From assembly GCF_019204045.1 (NCBI RefSeq), contig NZ_JAGSPC010000001.1, forward strand, positions 1,302,001 to 1,366,000: DNA of 64,000 nucleotides. Reading direction: 5' to 3'. A program made the position numbers and the translations under genes. The notes beneath the pieces were generated by a model that made no database searches, was not told the origin of the DNA, and saw only the letters and a program-made list of their open reading frames with translations. Of the stretch, positions 43,819-53,416 are shown piece after piece; positions within the stretch are counted from its first letter, which is position 1; the number at the start of each line of letters is the position of its first letter. The DNA comes from Erythrobacter crassostreae (lineage in GTDB: Bacteria > Pseudomonadota > Alphaproteobacteria > Sphingomonadales > Sphingomonadaceae).

Positions 43819-43904
43819 ATTCGAAATCTCTCCAAATCTCTCTTGGATGAGAGCATTGCCTTCGGGCAGGGTAACGTCAAGCATGTTGCAGATGAGGCAG
43901 GCCA

Positions 43905-43935
43905 CTTGCAAAACTGGCGATTTGAACCCACCTAT
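43905..43935 (+). promoter_or_regulatory. Possible heat-shock (RpoH) promoter for clpB
   Basis: CTTGCAA at 43905-43911 and CCCACCTAT at 43927-43935 resemble the sigma-32 consensus (CTTGAAA, CCCATnT) at near-standard spacing. It lies 69 bases upstream of the clpB start, where heat-shock control would be expected. Confidence 0.45.
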
Positions 43936-44003
43936 TCGAGTAACACACCTCGCGGGTTCGAAAGCGCGGGTCGGAAGAATTTAGGCAAAGGGAACAGGCA
44001 CCC

Positions 44004-46583
44004 ATGAATCTCGAAAAGTTCACAGATCGCGCCAAAGGCTTTCTGCAAAGCGCTCAGACTGTCGCGATCCGGATGAACCATCAGCGAATTACCCCGATGC
44101 ACTTGCTTAAGGCGCTGCTCGAAGATGAAGAGGGCATGGCCGCCGGTTTGATCCAGCGTGCAGGCGGTGAAGCGGCTTTGGCTGTTAGCGCGGTTGATGC
44201 AGGGCTTGGCAAGATCGCCGCTGTCACCGGCGGCGGTGCGCAGCAAACGCCGGGTCTGGACAATGATGCCGTGCGCGCGCTCGATCAAGCAGAGCAGATC
44301 GCGGAGAAAGCGGGCGACAGCTATGTCACTGTTGAAATGCTGCTCGTTGCCTTGGCGCTTGCTCCGGGTGCGACGGGCGAGGCCATGAAAGCCGCGAGCG
44401 TGACGCCGCAGAGCCTGAATTCGGCAATCGATCAACTGCGCGGCGGCAAGAAGGCCGATAGCTCGAATGCTGAGGCAACCTATGATGCCATGAAAAAATT
44501 CGCCCGCGATCTGACGCAAGCGGCGCGTGACGGTAAACTGGATCCGGTGATTGGCCGCGATGAGGAAATCCGCCGGACAATCCAAATTCTCGCCCGTCGC
44601 ACCAAGAATAACCCTGCCGTGATCGGTGAGCCGGGCACGGGTAAGACAGCCATTGCCGAAGGACTCGCGCTGCGTATTGCCAATGGTGATGTGCCCGACA
44701 GCCTCAAAGGGCGCACGCTGATGTCGCTCGACATGGGGTCTTTGATCGCAGGCGCGAAATATCGCGGCGAGTTTGAGGAGCGGCTCAAAAGCGTTCTCGA
44801 CGAAGTGAAGAACGCCGATGGACAGATCATTCTGTTCATTGACGAGATGCACACCCTGATCGGGGCGGGCGCTTCTGAAGGGTCTATGGATGCCTCCAAC
44901 CTGCTGAAGCCTGCTCTCTCGCGCGGCGAGCTGCATTGTATCGGTGCAACCACGCTCGATGAGTATCAGAAATATGTCGAGAAAGACCCTGCGCTTCAAC
45001 GCCGTTTCCAGCCGGTCTATATCGAAGAGCCGAGCGTCGAGGATACAATCAGCATCCTGCGCGGCATCAAAGATAAATATGAGCTGCACCACGGCGTGCG
45101 GATCACCGATAGCTCGATTGTGGCAGCCGCCAAGCTGTCCGACCGGTACATTCAAAACCGCTTCCTGCCAGACAAAGCCATCGATCTGATGGACGAGGCC
45201 GCGAGCCGGATCCGCATGGAAGTCGAGTCGAAGCCCGAAGAGATCGATGAGCTCGACCGCCGGATTATCCAGCTCAAGATCGAAGAGAGCGCGCTCGCCA
45301 AAGAAGAGGATGCGGCTTCGCGTGAACGGCTCAAGGCGCTGCTCGAAGAGCTTGCCAATCTGGAGCAGGAATCCGCCGAACTAACCACCCGCTGGCAGAA
45401 CGAGCGCGACAAGATTGAAGCCGAAGGCAAGATCATGGAGCAGCTTGATGCCGCGCGGCTGGAATTGGAACAGGCGCAGCGCACGGGCGATCTCGCGAAA
45501 GCGGGCGAGCTGTCTTACGGCACGATCCCTGAGTTGGAGAAGCGGCTGGAAGCGGCCGAAGACCTGACCGATGACGCGCTCCTGCGTGAAGAAGTGACCG
45601 AAGAAGACATCGCCAGCGTCGTTGCGCGATGGACCGGCATCCCGATGGAGCGGATGATGGAAGGCGAGCGCGAAAAGCTGCTCGATATGGAAAATATCCT
45701 GGGCAAGCGGGTGATCGGCCAGAGCGATGCGATCACTGCGGTGTCCAAAGCCGTGCGCCGCGCGCGGGCAGGGCTTCAAGATCCCGGCCGGCCGCTCGGC
45801 AGCTTCCTGTTCCTCGGCCCAACCGGTGTCGGCAAGACGGAACTGACCAAGGCGCTTGCCGGGTTCCTGTTTGACGATGATCAGGCGATGGTTCGCATCG
45901 ACATGAGCGAATTTATGGAGAAGCATTCGGTCGCTCGCCTGATCGGCGCGCCTCCGGGCTATGTTGGCTATGACGAAGGCGGTGTGCTGACAGAAAGCGT
46001 GCGCCGCCGCCCGTATCAGGTGGTGTTGTTTGACGAAGTCGAAAAAGCGCACACCGATGTGTTCAATGTACTGCTGCAAGTGCTCGATGATGGCCGCCTG
46101 ACGGACGGGCAGGGCCGCGTCGTCGATTTCTCGAACACGCTGATCATCCTGACATCAAACCTTGGCAGCCAGTTCCTCTCTAACCTTGGCGATGATCAAA
46201 AGGTCGCCGATGTTGAAGATCAGGTCATGGATCAGGTGCGCGGACATTTCCGCCCGGAATTCCTGAACCGCCTGGACGAGATTATCCTGTTCCATCGCCT
46301 CGCGATGGAGCACATGGCACCCATCGTCGCGATTCAGGTGAAGCGCGTGCAGAAGCTGCTGGATGATCGCAAGATCACGCTCGACCTGACGGAAGCTGCG
46401 CTCAGGTGGCTTGGCAGGGTTGGATACGATCCCGTTTATGGTGCACGGCCATTGAAACGAGCCGTTCAGCGTTACCTTCAAGATCCCCTCGCCGAAAAGC
46501 TCCTGGATGGCACCGTCACGGATGGAACGACTCTTAAAGTGGATGAAGGTGACGGCGAGCTGATCATGACCGCGGCTGAGTGA
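44004..46583 (+). CDS. clpB: ClpB disaggregase
   Basis: An 859-residue AAA+ chaperone that, with DnaK, rescues aggregated proteins. The N domain (about 1-150) contains the two Clp-N repeats; the first AAA domain has Walker A GEPGTGKT at 208-215 and Walker [10 protein letters not shown]; the coiled-coil M domain spans about 405-525 (rich in Glu/Lys/Arg); the second AAA domain has GPTGVGKT at 605-612 and [11 protein letters not shown]. Length equals E. coli ClpB (857). The start at 44004 follows GGGAAC. It diverges from the penicillin acylase gene with a probable RpoH promoter between. Confidence 0.98.
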   Translation: MNLEKFTDRAKGFLQSAQTVAIRMNHQRITPMHLLKALLEDEEGMAAGLIQRAGGEAALAVSAVDAGLGKIAAVTGGGAQQTPGLDNDAVRALDQAEQIAEKAGDSYVTVEMLLVALALAPGATGEAMKAASVTPQSLNSAIDQLRGGKKADSSNAEATYDAMKKFARDLTQAARDGKLDPVIGRDEEIRRTIQILARRTKNNPAVIGEPGTGKTAIAEGLALRIANGDVPDSLKGRTLMSLDMGSLIAGAKYRGEFEERLKSVLDEVKNADGQIILFIDEMHTLIGAGASEGSMDASNLLKPALSRGELHCIGATTLDEYQKYVEKDPALQRRFQPVYIEEPSVEDTISILRGIKDKYELHHGVRITDSSIVAAAKLSDRYIQNRFLPDKAIDLMDEAASRIRMEVESKPEEIDELDRRIIQLKIEESALAKEEDAASRERLKALLEELANLEQESAELTTRWQNERDKIEAEGKIMEQLDAARLELEQAQRTGDLAKAGELSYGTIPELEKRLEAAEDLTDDALLREEVTEEDIASVVARWTGIPMERMMEGEREKLLDMENILGKRVIGQSDAITAVSKAVRRARAGLQDPGRPLGSFLFLGPTGVGKTELTKALAGFLFDDDQAMVRIDMSEFMEKHSVARLIGAPPGYVGYDEGGVLTESVRRRPYQVVLFDEVEKAHTDVFNVLLQVLDDGRLTDGQGRVVDFSNTLIILTSNLGSQFLSNLGDDQKVADVEDQVMDQVRGHFRPEFLNRLDEIILFHRLAMEHMAPIVAIQVKRVQKLLDDRKITLDLTEAALRWLGRVGYDPVYGARPLKRAVQRYLQDPLAEKLLDGTVTDGTTLKVDEGDGELIMTAAE

Positions 46584-46922
46584 GTCGCGGCGAGAAACTT
46601 GCTTTCGCAAATTTAGCATAAATGCATAGAGGGTGGATTGTTTCGTGCGAGCCGCTCTCTTTTGTATTTATCGCAAAGCTATAATCGCACAAAATTACGA
46701 GACTGGATTCTGTCTGTGGGATTAACGCAACACAGGGTTTAAAAGTTGTGAAGCTGCTGCGCCTTCTTTGACATCAAACAGTCACTATTGCACACCTCTA
46801 CCACCGCAGGGGCTTTGTTGCGGCGCGAGCAGGGGATTCGCACATCATGTTTGGGTAAGACGTGATCTGCGAAATGTGTTCGTCCGCAAAGCAAAGTTCC
46901 AGTTGTCGCAACTGGAGTTATC
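46584..46922. other. Intergenic region upstream of the first TonB receptor
   Basis: 339 bases, A/T-richer than its flanks, with no supported gene. It must contain the receptor promoter. Its last 25 bases form the hairpin described separately. Confidence 0.6.
46898..46917 (+). promoter_or_regulatory. Hairpin covering the ribosome site of the TonB receptor
   Basis: TCCAGTTG (46898-46905) pairs perfectly with CAACTGGA (46909-46916) around a 3-base loop. The 3' arm includes GGA of the GGAG ribosome site at 46914-46917, five bases before ATG 46923. It may limit initiation or respond to a ligand or RNA. Confidence 0.6.
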
Positions 46923-49900
46923 ATGAAAAAGTTTCACAGCAATTCCGTGAAGGCATTGGCGTTTTCGGCTTCGGCCCTCGCATTTGTCGTCGCAGGTCCC
47001 GCATATGCGCAGGACGAAGGTCAAGAGCAGTCTGAAGACGAAGAAGAGCAGGTCGATGTAACGTCGGACGAGCCAGAGAGTCAGGATCAGGGCCGTATCA
47101 CGGTTACCGGCTCACGTATTGTTCGCGATACGTACAGCTCGATCTCGCCGCTTCAGGTTCTCACCACCGAAGCATCGCAGGAAGCCGGTCTTTTCGATCC
47201 TTCGCAAATTCTCCAGCGTTCTGAGAGCGCCTCTGGTCAGCAGATCGACGCGACCTTCCAGGGCTTCGTTCTCGACAACGGCCCGGGTTCGGTAACACTG
47301 AACCTTCGCGGCCTTGGTGCTGACCGTACGCTTTTGATGATCAACGGCCGCCGCCTCGCACCTGCTGGTGTTGAAGGCGCTCCTACCGTGCCATCGCTCA
47401 ACCTGCTTCCAGGTTCACTGATCGACCGTTATGACCTGCTGCTTGACGGCGCGTCTTCGGTTTACGGTTCAGACGCTGTTGCCGGTGTTGGTAACGTGAT
47501 CCTTCGTAAAGACTTTGACGGCCTCGAGCTGTTCGGTCGCGGCGAGATTAACCCGCAAGGTTCTGGCGAAGACTACTCTATCAGCGCCGCTTGGGGCTTT
47601 AACACTGACCGTGCCTTCTTCGGCATTGGCGCAGAATATGATCATCGTGATGCGCTCCGTCTGAGCGACCGTGACTTCTTCCAGGGTTGCAACACCCAGT
47701 TGGAGCTTACATCGACCGGCGAAATCCGCCGTCTCGGCATCAACAACCAAGCGAACGCTCTGGCCGATTCGGGTGGCACAATCACCACTTCGACCAGCGA
47801 ATGTGCGCAAAACGGCTTTAACGGCCGGATCAGCATTCCGTTTACAAGCGTCGGTTCGGTGTATTTCACCGAAGGCGCCAGCAACAGCGGTATTCCTAAC
47901 TTCAACGAATCGTTCTTCGCTGGTTCGCCAGTCGATGGAAACGGTGATGGAATCCAGGATGTTGACTTCCTCAACGAGCAGAACCTGAACGGCATCAACC
48001 CCGAGCAGATTTTCCTGAGCGAGCAGAACCTGTTCAACGTGATGGCTTACGGTGAGTACACCTTCCCGGGTGAGGCGAACATCACGCCTTACTTCGAAGC
48101 GCTGTATTCGCGTGCTGAAATCTCGGCGGACAACGAATTCTTCGCCCAGATATTCCCGTTCGTTCCGGATGATAACCAGTTCAACCCTTGTAACACTGCA
48201 GTGACCGGCGTTGATTGCCGTGCCGATACCGAGGCTTCGCTGCCTGGTTCCGGCCGTAGCGCACTTGGCCCGATCTCGGTTCGTCCGATTTTTGCGATCC
48301 AAGGCGACCGTAACAACACCGATGTTGTTCAAGAGCAGTATCGCGGTGTTCTCGGTGTTCGCGGCGATCTGCCGTTCATCGGTTCAAGCTGGACCTTCGA
48401 TGTGGCAGGCGTTTACTCGCGCGCAGAAGGTACTTCGAACGTTCGCGGTATCCGTGAAGATAAGCTCGCTTTTGCACTCGGCATCGATCCTACCCAGGAT
48501 TTCGATGGCGACGGCATCTTTGACAACAATGGTGATGGCATTGCCGATGACTACATCTCGGGCCAGACATTCGGTACCGGTCTGATTTCTCAGATCGTTG
48601 GCGATCCAGCGTCGATCACTCCTTGTGATGCAACGGCACTGGCTAACCCAGATGCAGCACTTTCTGATCTGACCCAGGGCTGTGTTCCGGTTAACCTGTT
48701 CGCACCTAGCGTACTCGGTGTCGGTCTTGGTGATTTCGAAACGGCGGCAGAGCGCGATTACGTGTTTGGCGACCGGTCTTTTGACACCACTTACGAGCAA
48801 GTCACACTGAACGCATTTGCGACTGGTGATCTGTTCGAACTTCCTGCTGGCCCAGTTGGCGCAGTGGTTGGTGTTGAATATCGTTTTGACCGTATCGCAT
48901 CGAACGCGAACTCGGTTGCGTCTAACGGCCTCTTCTTCGGCTTCTTCGCCGATAGCGGTGCTGTTGGTTCGAAGCGTATCTTTGAAGCATTCGGTGAAAT
49001 CGACGTTCCGTTGATGGCCGGTAAGCCACTGGTTGAAGAGCTCAACGTAAACCTCTCGGGTCGTGTAACGAACGAGCAGTTCTACGGCACGAACTTCACC
49101 TACGCGATCAAAGGCGGCTGGCGTCCGATTTCGGAACTGCTGGTGAAGCTCAGCTACGGTACTTCGTTCCGTGCGCCGAACCTTCGTGAGAACTTCCTCG
49201 GATCGCAAACAGGCTTTAACACCCTGTTTGACCCGTGCGCCGTTCCTGACGATGCGTTTAACGACGTAACTGGCACGTATGATGCGACACAGGATGATCG
49301 TGAAGACTTCATCCTCGCAAACTGCGTTCGCGAAGGCCGTGATCCAACATCGGCTGGTCTGCAAGACGATCCAGCTGGCGGCGGTTCGCTTCCTCCGATC
49401 CAGAACCCGAGTGTTGAGATTGCTCGTGGCGGTAGCCTCGACATCAATCCTGAAACATCGCGTTCGATCACTGCGGGTATGGCGTATGAAGATACCTGGG
49501 GTAGCGATTTCGACGTTAGCCTCGGCATCAACTACTTCGACATCAAACTCGAAGATTCGATCATCTCACCAAACGGTCAGTTCATTCTGAACGATTGCTA
49601 TGGCCGTGATGATGGTACTGTCAGCCCGTTTTGTGATCGTATCTCGGTCTCGACAACTGGCACGCAGTTGGTTTCGGACATCTTCGCCGGGTTTATCAAC
49701 CTGAACGAAGAGAATGTTCGTGGTCTCGATTTCAACGCCACCATGGGCAAAGAAGTCATGATCGGCGGCACAAGCGTCGATTTTGGCCTTAACGTCCGTG
49801 CTAACCACCTGATCGAGCGTAGCACGCTCTTCATCAACGATGATGGTTCGCCAACATTTGATGATGATGCAGGCGAGTTCAGCCTTCCGAAGTGGACCGG

Positions 49901-50348
49901 TACGGCCACGTTCACAGCTGACATCGACGATCTGCGTTTCACTTGGCAGACCCGTTACACCGGCGCTGTTGAGCAAGACGCTGATGGTATCGATGATTTC
50001 TCTGATGCATTCGGCTTCGGTCCTGACGGCACAGCAACCGGCTTCGTCGGCAACACCTGCCTCGGCGGTGGTTCGCGTGACGCAAACGGTGTTCCAGACG
50101 GCATCGTTGCTGGTGACGGCGTATTCTGCCGTGACGTAGGTTTCGCAGACGAAATCTTCTACCACACTGCATCGCTGCGCTACCGTGCTGATAACTTCAC
50201 GGTTATCCTCGGTGTCGACAACATCTTCGACACATCACCGCCACAGGTTGACGGCGGCGAAGTGCTCGCGATTGCCAACACCGCGATCGGTAACGGCTAC
50301 GATTACGACGGACGCGAGTTCTTCGGTTCGATCCGTTTCGAATTCTAA
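46923..50348 (+). CDS. TonB-dependent outer-membrane receptor (1141 aa)
   Basis: A large TonB-dependent receptor. Signal peptide MKKFHSNSVKALAFSASALAFVVAGPAYA, then an acidic linker (about 30-58) and the plug starting at RITVTGSRI; LNLRGLGADRTLLMINGRRL and LLLDGASSVYGSDAVAGVGNVI are classical plug motifs. The barrel ends in EFFGSIRFEF with a terminal Phe. The length exceeds the usual 700-1000 residues; extra sequence is in loops, which carry Asp-rich calcium-type motifs at about 338-346, 526-542 and 1019-1025. Codon use is strongly biased to GGT, CGT and GTT, suggesting high expression. It precedes an S9 peptidase across a terminator. Substrate unknown; peptides are one possibility. Confidence 0.93.
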   Translation: MKKFHSNSVKALAFSASALAFVVAGPAYAQDEGQEQSEDEEEQVDVTSDEPESQDQGRITVTGSRIVRDTYSSISPLQVLTTEASQEAGLFDPSQILQRSESASGQQIDATFQGFVLDNGPGSVTLNLRGLGADRTLLMINGRRLAPAGVEGAPTVPSLNLLPGSLIDRYDLLLDGASSVYGSDAVAGVGNVILRKDFDGLELFGRGEINPQGSGEDYSISAAWGFNTDRAFFGIGAEYDHRDALRLSDRDFFQGCNTQLELTSTGEIRRLGINNQANALADSGGTITTSTSECAQNGFNGRISIPFTSVGSVYFTEGASNSGIPNFNESFFAGSPVDGNGDGIQDVDFLNEQNLNGINPEQIFLSEQNLFNVMAYGEYTFPGEANITPYFEALYSRAEISADNEFFAQIFPFVPDDNQFNPCNTAVTGVDCRADTEASLPGSGRSALGPISVRPIFAIQGDRNNTDVVQEQYRGVLGVRGDLPFIGSSWTFDVAGVYSRAEGTSNVRGIREDKLAFALGIDPTQDFDGDGIFDNNGDGIADDYISGQTFGTGLISQIVGDPASITPCDATALANPDAALSDLTQGCVPVNLFAPSVLGVGLGDFETAAERDYVFGDRSFDTTYEQVTLNAFATGDLFELPAGPVGAVVGVEYRFDRIASNANSVASNGLFFGFFADSGAVGSKRIFEAFGEIDVPLMAGKPLVEELNVNLSGRVTNEQFYGTNFTYAIKGGWRPISELLVKLSYGTSFRAPNLRENFLGSQTGFNTLFDPCAVPDDAFNDVTGTYDATQDDREDFILANCVREGRDPTSAGLQDDPAGGGSLPPIQNPSVEIARGGSLDINPETSRSITAGMAYEDTWGSDFDVSLGINYFDIKLEDSIISPNGQFILNDCYGRDDGTVSPFCDRISVSTTGTQLVSDIFAGFINLNEENVRGLDFNATMGKEVMIGGTSVDFGLNVRANHLIERSTLFINDDGSPTFDDDAGEFSLPKWTGTATFTADIDDLRFTWQTRYTGAVEQDADGIDDFSDAFGFGPDGTATGFVGNTCLGGGSRDANGVPDGIVAGDGVFCRDVGFADEIFYHTASLRYRADNFTVILGVDNIFDTSPPQVDGGEVLAIANTAIGNGYDYDGREFFGSIRFEF

Positions 50349-50376
50349 GGCCTAGCCTGGGAATTTAACGAAAAAG

Positions 50377-50413
50377 AGCGGCCCCTCGCACTTGCCGAGG
50401 GGCCGCTTTTTTG
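50377..50413 (+). terminator. Terminator after the 1141-aa receptor
   Basis: A 12-bp hairpin AGCGGCCCCTCG / CGAGGGGCCGCT (50377-50388, 50396-50407) with a T6 run. Confidence 0.85.
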
Positions 50414-50501
50414 TTTTACTGTGTTTGTTCGAGCCGCTGGACGGGAGGCCAGGCGACTCATCAAGGACATACATTCTTTTCAAACTGGAAGAGTTCAAAC
50501 C

Positions 50502-52496
50502 ATGAAGCTTTTAAAAGCACCCCTGATGGCCGCGATGGTCGGCGTATCGGCGCTCGGTCTCAGCGTCTCCGCCCCCAGCGAGACACAAGCGCAAGCCAGC
50601 GTTCCAATCGACGTTTGGGCATTGCGCGATGTCGTCAACGCGGTTCAGGTTTCGCCTGACGGTAAGCATGTGCTGGTGCACATCAACCCAAGCCGTGATG
50701 GCGACTACCTGTTGCAGGTCTTCAAAACCGATGATCTCACCAAACCGTTCCGCACGATCAACGCAGATCCAATGGAAATCATCGGTGCGCGCTGGGTCAG
50801 CAACGAGTTCATCTTTGGCACCGCATGGCAAGTGCGCCGCGAGCAGGTGAAGCGTCCAGAGCAGGACATCCGCGATTACCTCGCGTTTTCGTACAACCCG
50901 ATTTCGAACAAGATCAATAAGGTCGAGGGCGATTTCAGCATCGTGAACACGCTGCCGACGGATCCGGACAAAGTCTTGATCGGTACAGGCAACGCTATTC
51001 CTGATACAAGCGGCGTTGACCCATTCGCAGCGTTCCGTCCGCGTGCGTATTACAAGTTCGATCTGAAGAAGGGCAGTAAATCCCTGATTCTGAAGGGGAA
51101 CAGCAAATTCCCACAGGTCCAGCTTTGGGATAATGAGGGCAACCCTCGTTACACTTCAGTCCTCGATCGCGGTGATGGCATGCTCAAAGAGTATTACCGC
51201 AAGCCAGGCGATGGCTCGTGGACGCAATTCCAGGAAACCGACATGAACGAGCAGGGCAACCTGTATCGTATTCTTGGCGGCTTCCACGGTCTTGCGGGTT
51301 TGGATCCGAATGATCCGAACAAAGGCTATTTCATCGACAACCGCAATGGCGAAGACAAAGCGGCGCTTTACCACTTTGACTTCAACACGGGCACCGTTGG
51401 TGAGAAGATTTTCCAGGCGGAAGATGCCGACATCACTCGCATTCAGACCCACTCGATCCCTGGCAATGATAAACTTGTCGCCGCTCGGTACTCGGGTGCG
51501 AAGGGTGAACGCCATTGGTTCGACGAAGACGAGAAGGCGCTTCACGAGGCACTTGAGAAGCAAATTCCGTATGCCCACGACATCGGCATTTCCAGCCGGT
51601 CGCTTGATGGCCGCACCATGGTCGTCCAGAACCGCGGTCCAAAGGATCCCGGCTCGTTCTGGCTGGTCAAAGACGGCAAGCTTGCAAAGCTTGGCAGCCG
51701 TAACCCGCTGATCAATCCTGATCAGCTCTCGGAAGTGAAATACATTCGCTACAAGGCACGCGATGGCCTCGAAATCCCTGGTTACATCACCGTGCCAAAG
51801 GGCAAAGGTCCATTCCCGCTCGTGGTTCAGCATAATGGCGGACCACACGTGAATGGCCGTGTCAGCTACGATGAGTGGGGCCAAATGCTCGCGAATGCGG
51901 GTTATATGGTGTTCCACCCTGAAAACCGTATTTCGACCGGTTGGGGTCAAAAGCACTTTGATGCCGGTTATGGCGAGCACGGCGGCCGTATGCAGGATGA
52001 TAAAGATGACGGTGTTATGCACCTGATCGAACAGGGTCTTGTCGATCCTGATCGTGTTGCGTTCTTCGGCTGGTCTTACGGCGGACAGGCTGCGCTTTAC
52101 ACGCTTTCACGCGATCCGCAGCTGTATCAATGTGCTATCGCTGGCGCAGCGGTTGCCGATGCTGAAAAGCAGTATATGGGCCGGCGCGACACCTCGCTCA
52201 AAGCTCTCGATGCGTGGTCGAAACGCCGCGGCATGATTGGCGTCAACCCGATCAATGAAGTCTCGAAGGTCAACATCCCGCTTCTGATGATGCATCCTGA
52301 ACAGGATCGCCGCGTGATGTATTATCACTTCAAAGACTATAAGAAGGCGTTCGAAGCTGCAGGCAAAGATGGTCAGTTTGTCACCATCGAAGGCGCAGAC
52401 CACTTCTACAACACGCACATGTACACTCACCAGCAGCAGATCATGACGAAAATCCTCGATTTTCTCGCAAATGACTGTGGTCCGGGCGGTCTCTGA
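50502..52496 (+). CDS. S9 family (prolyl-oligopeptidase-like) exported peptidase
   Basis: A 664-residue serine peptidase. A signal peptide (MKLLKAPLMAAMVGVSALGLSVSAPSETQAQ) is followed by a beta-propeller region (about 40-400) and a C-terminal alpha/beta hydrolase domain. The catalytic Ser525 lies in GWSYGGQAAL, Asp602 in HPEQDRRVM and His634 in EGADHFYN. The propeller limits access to short or constrained peptides. ATG 50502 is preferred over 50421 because it starts the signal peptide and has GGAAGAG upstream. It follows the receptor gene in the same direction. S9 enzymes next to TonB receptors are known as lasso-peptide isopeptidases in sphingomonads, but no lasso genes are seen here. Confidence 0.93.
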   Translation: MKLLKAPLMAAMVGVSALGLSVSAPSETQAQASVPIDVWALRDVVNAVQVSPDGKHVLVHINPSRDGDYLLQVFKTDDLTKPFRTINADPMEIIGARWVSNEFIFGTAWQVRREQVKRPEQDIRDYLAFSYNPISNKINKVEGDFSIVNTLPTDPDKVLIGTGNAIPDTSGVDPFAAFRPRAYYKFDLKKGSKSLILKGNSKFPQVQLWDNEGNPRYTSVLDRGDGMLKEYYRKPGDGSWTQFQETDMNEQGNLYRILGGFHGLAGLDPNDPNKGYFIDNRNGEDKAALYHFDFNTGTVGEKIFQAEDADITRIQTHSIPGNDKLVAARYSGAKGERHWFDEDEKALHEALEKQIPYAHDIGISSRSLDGRTMVVQNRGPKDPGSFWLVKDGKLAKLGSRNPLINPDQLSEVKYIRYKARDGLEIPGYITVPKGKGPFPLVVQHNGGPHVNGRVSYDEWGQMLANAGYMVFHPENRISTGWGQKHFDAGYGEHGGRMQDDKDDGVMHLIEQGLVDPDRVAFFGWSYGGQAALYTLSRDPQLYQCAIAGAAVADAEKQYMGRRDTSLKALDAWSKRRGMIGVNPINEVSKVNIPLLMMHPEQDRRVMYYHFKDYKKAFEAAGKDGQFVTIEGADHFYNTHMYTHQQQIMTKILDFLANDCGPGGL

Positions 52497-52523
52497 TCGC
52501 TCTCTGAAGAGATATGCATAAGA

Positions 52524-52561
52524 AAAAGGCCCGTCCTGCAGTTTGCAGGGCGGGCCTTTTC
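52524..52561. terminator. Bidirectional terminator, S9 peptidase / small exported protein
   Basis: A near-perfect 16-17 bp hairpin (AAAAGGCCCGTCCTGCA / TGCAGGGCGGGCCTTTT, one G-T pair) flanked by A and T runs. Confidence 0.82.
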
Positions 52562-52592
52562 CGTTCTGTAAGCTGCGAAGAAGCGGCGTGGA

Positions 52593-53141
52593 TTATTCGA
52601 CCCGTTTGCCCCGTACGCCAAGCTGTCCGTTGATGCGGACAAAGAATGTCCCCATTGATGCCTGCTTGAAGACGGCTTTATCGCCTGGCTCAATCCGCTG
52701 TAGACGACGCGGCACGTCCTTCATTTCCCAAACGGCCCCCTCAGCGGTGGTAAAGCGAAGTTTCTTACCCGAAAGATAGCGAGCGCTGGTGATTGTTGTC
52801 TCGAACAGCTCGTCTTTCTCTTCAACATCTCCGCCGAACAAGCCGATGTCAGGCAATGTGAAGCCAAACAGGCTGCGGCGCGTTTTCTCGGCGTCTTCCC
52901 TATCGATAACTGTCAGTTCGCCCGTTTCGGTTGCTGTGACAATTGCGCCGACAGCCTTGTCGAAACAGGCCAAGCGCTCGTTATCGCTCGCTATTTGCTG
53001 GCATGCCTTGAGACCATCGAGATTGTCTTCAGATGACGCTACGTCGTCAGATTGCGCGGCAGCGCCAGCCGAACCCAATGCAGCGGCCACACCAACGGCC
53101 AAAACCCGCATTCCAGCCTTAGTTCTCAATGAAATACGCAT
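52593..53141 (-). CDS. Exported protein of unknown function (182 aa)
   Basis: ATG 53141 follows GGAGG. Signal peptide RTKAGMRVLAVGVAAALGSAGAAAQ. The mature start has two cysteines in LKACQQIASDNERLACFDKAV, a CxxIxxxxxRLxCYD-type motif seen in small periplasmic proteins. The C-terminal half looks like a small beta barrel (LFETTITSARYLSGKKLRFTT, VWEMKDVPRRLQRIEPGDKAVF), similar to proteins described as SH3-like or DUF-type. Lies between the S9 peptidase and the second receptor. Function unknown. Confidence 0.75.
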   Translation of the reverse strand: MRISLRTKAGMRVLAVGVAAALGSAGAAAQSDDVASSEDNLDGLKACQQIASDNERLACFDKAVGAIVTATETGELTVIDREDAEKTRRSLFGFTLPDIGLFGGDVEEKDELFETTITSARYLSGKKLRFTTAEGAVWEMKDVPRRLQRIEPGDKAVFKQASMGTFFVRINGQLGVRGKRVE

Positions 53142-53416
53142 TCGAAATCCTCCGCGCGAACATGTTATCTAAAAGCCGCGCTTACACCAATTCGAGGTTA
53201 TCGGTTAGCGCCAAATGCCCCTCCAAACCCACGGAATAATGCGACATCTTGATGTGTAGCGTGAATGTCACAGGTTGTAACCAACCTTCATTAAGCACGC
53301 TTGTTGCGATTGCGAAAAAGGGTCCGCGTGTCTTAAGGCCGCCAAATCCGGGTTACTGCCCGCGATTTTAGCCAAATGCGCACCAATCCAGGTCGCAAAC
53401 TCCTAAGGGGACTAAA

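Noticed and set aside
43932..45155. 407-codon minus-strand frame inside clpB
   Set aside because: Antisense to a complete ClpB; no family signature and no ribosome site.
48384..49364. Long antisense frames inside both TonB receptor genes (also about 54035-54871)
   Set aside because: Explained by the biased codon use of the receptors, which removes stops on the other strand. The translations are Cys/Val/Arg-rich and unlike proteins.
50349..53416. Lasso-peptide precursor or maturation genes near the receptor/S9 pair
   Set aside because: No ORF with a lasso leader, transglutaminase-like or asparagine-synthetase-like domain was found in or around the region.
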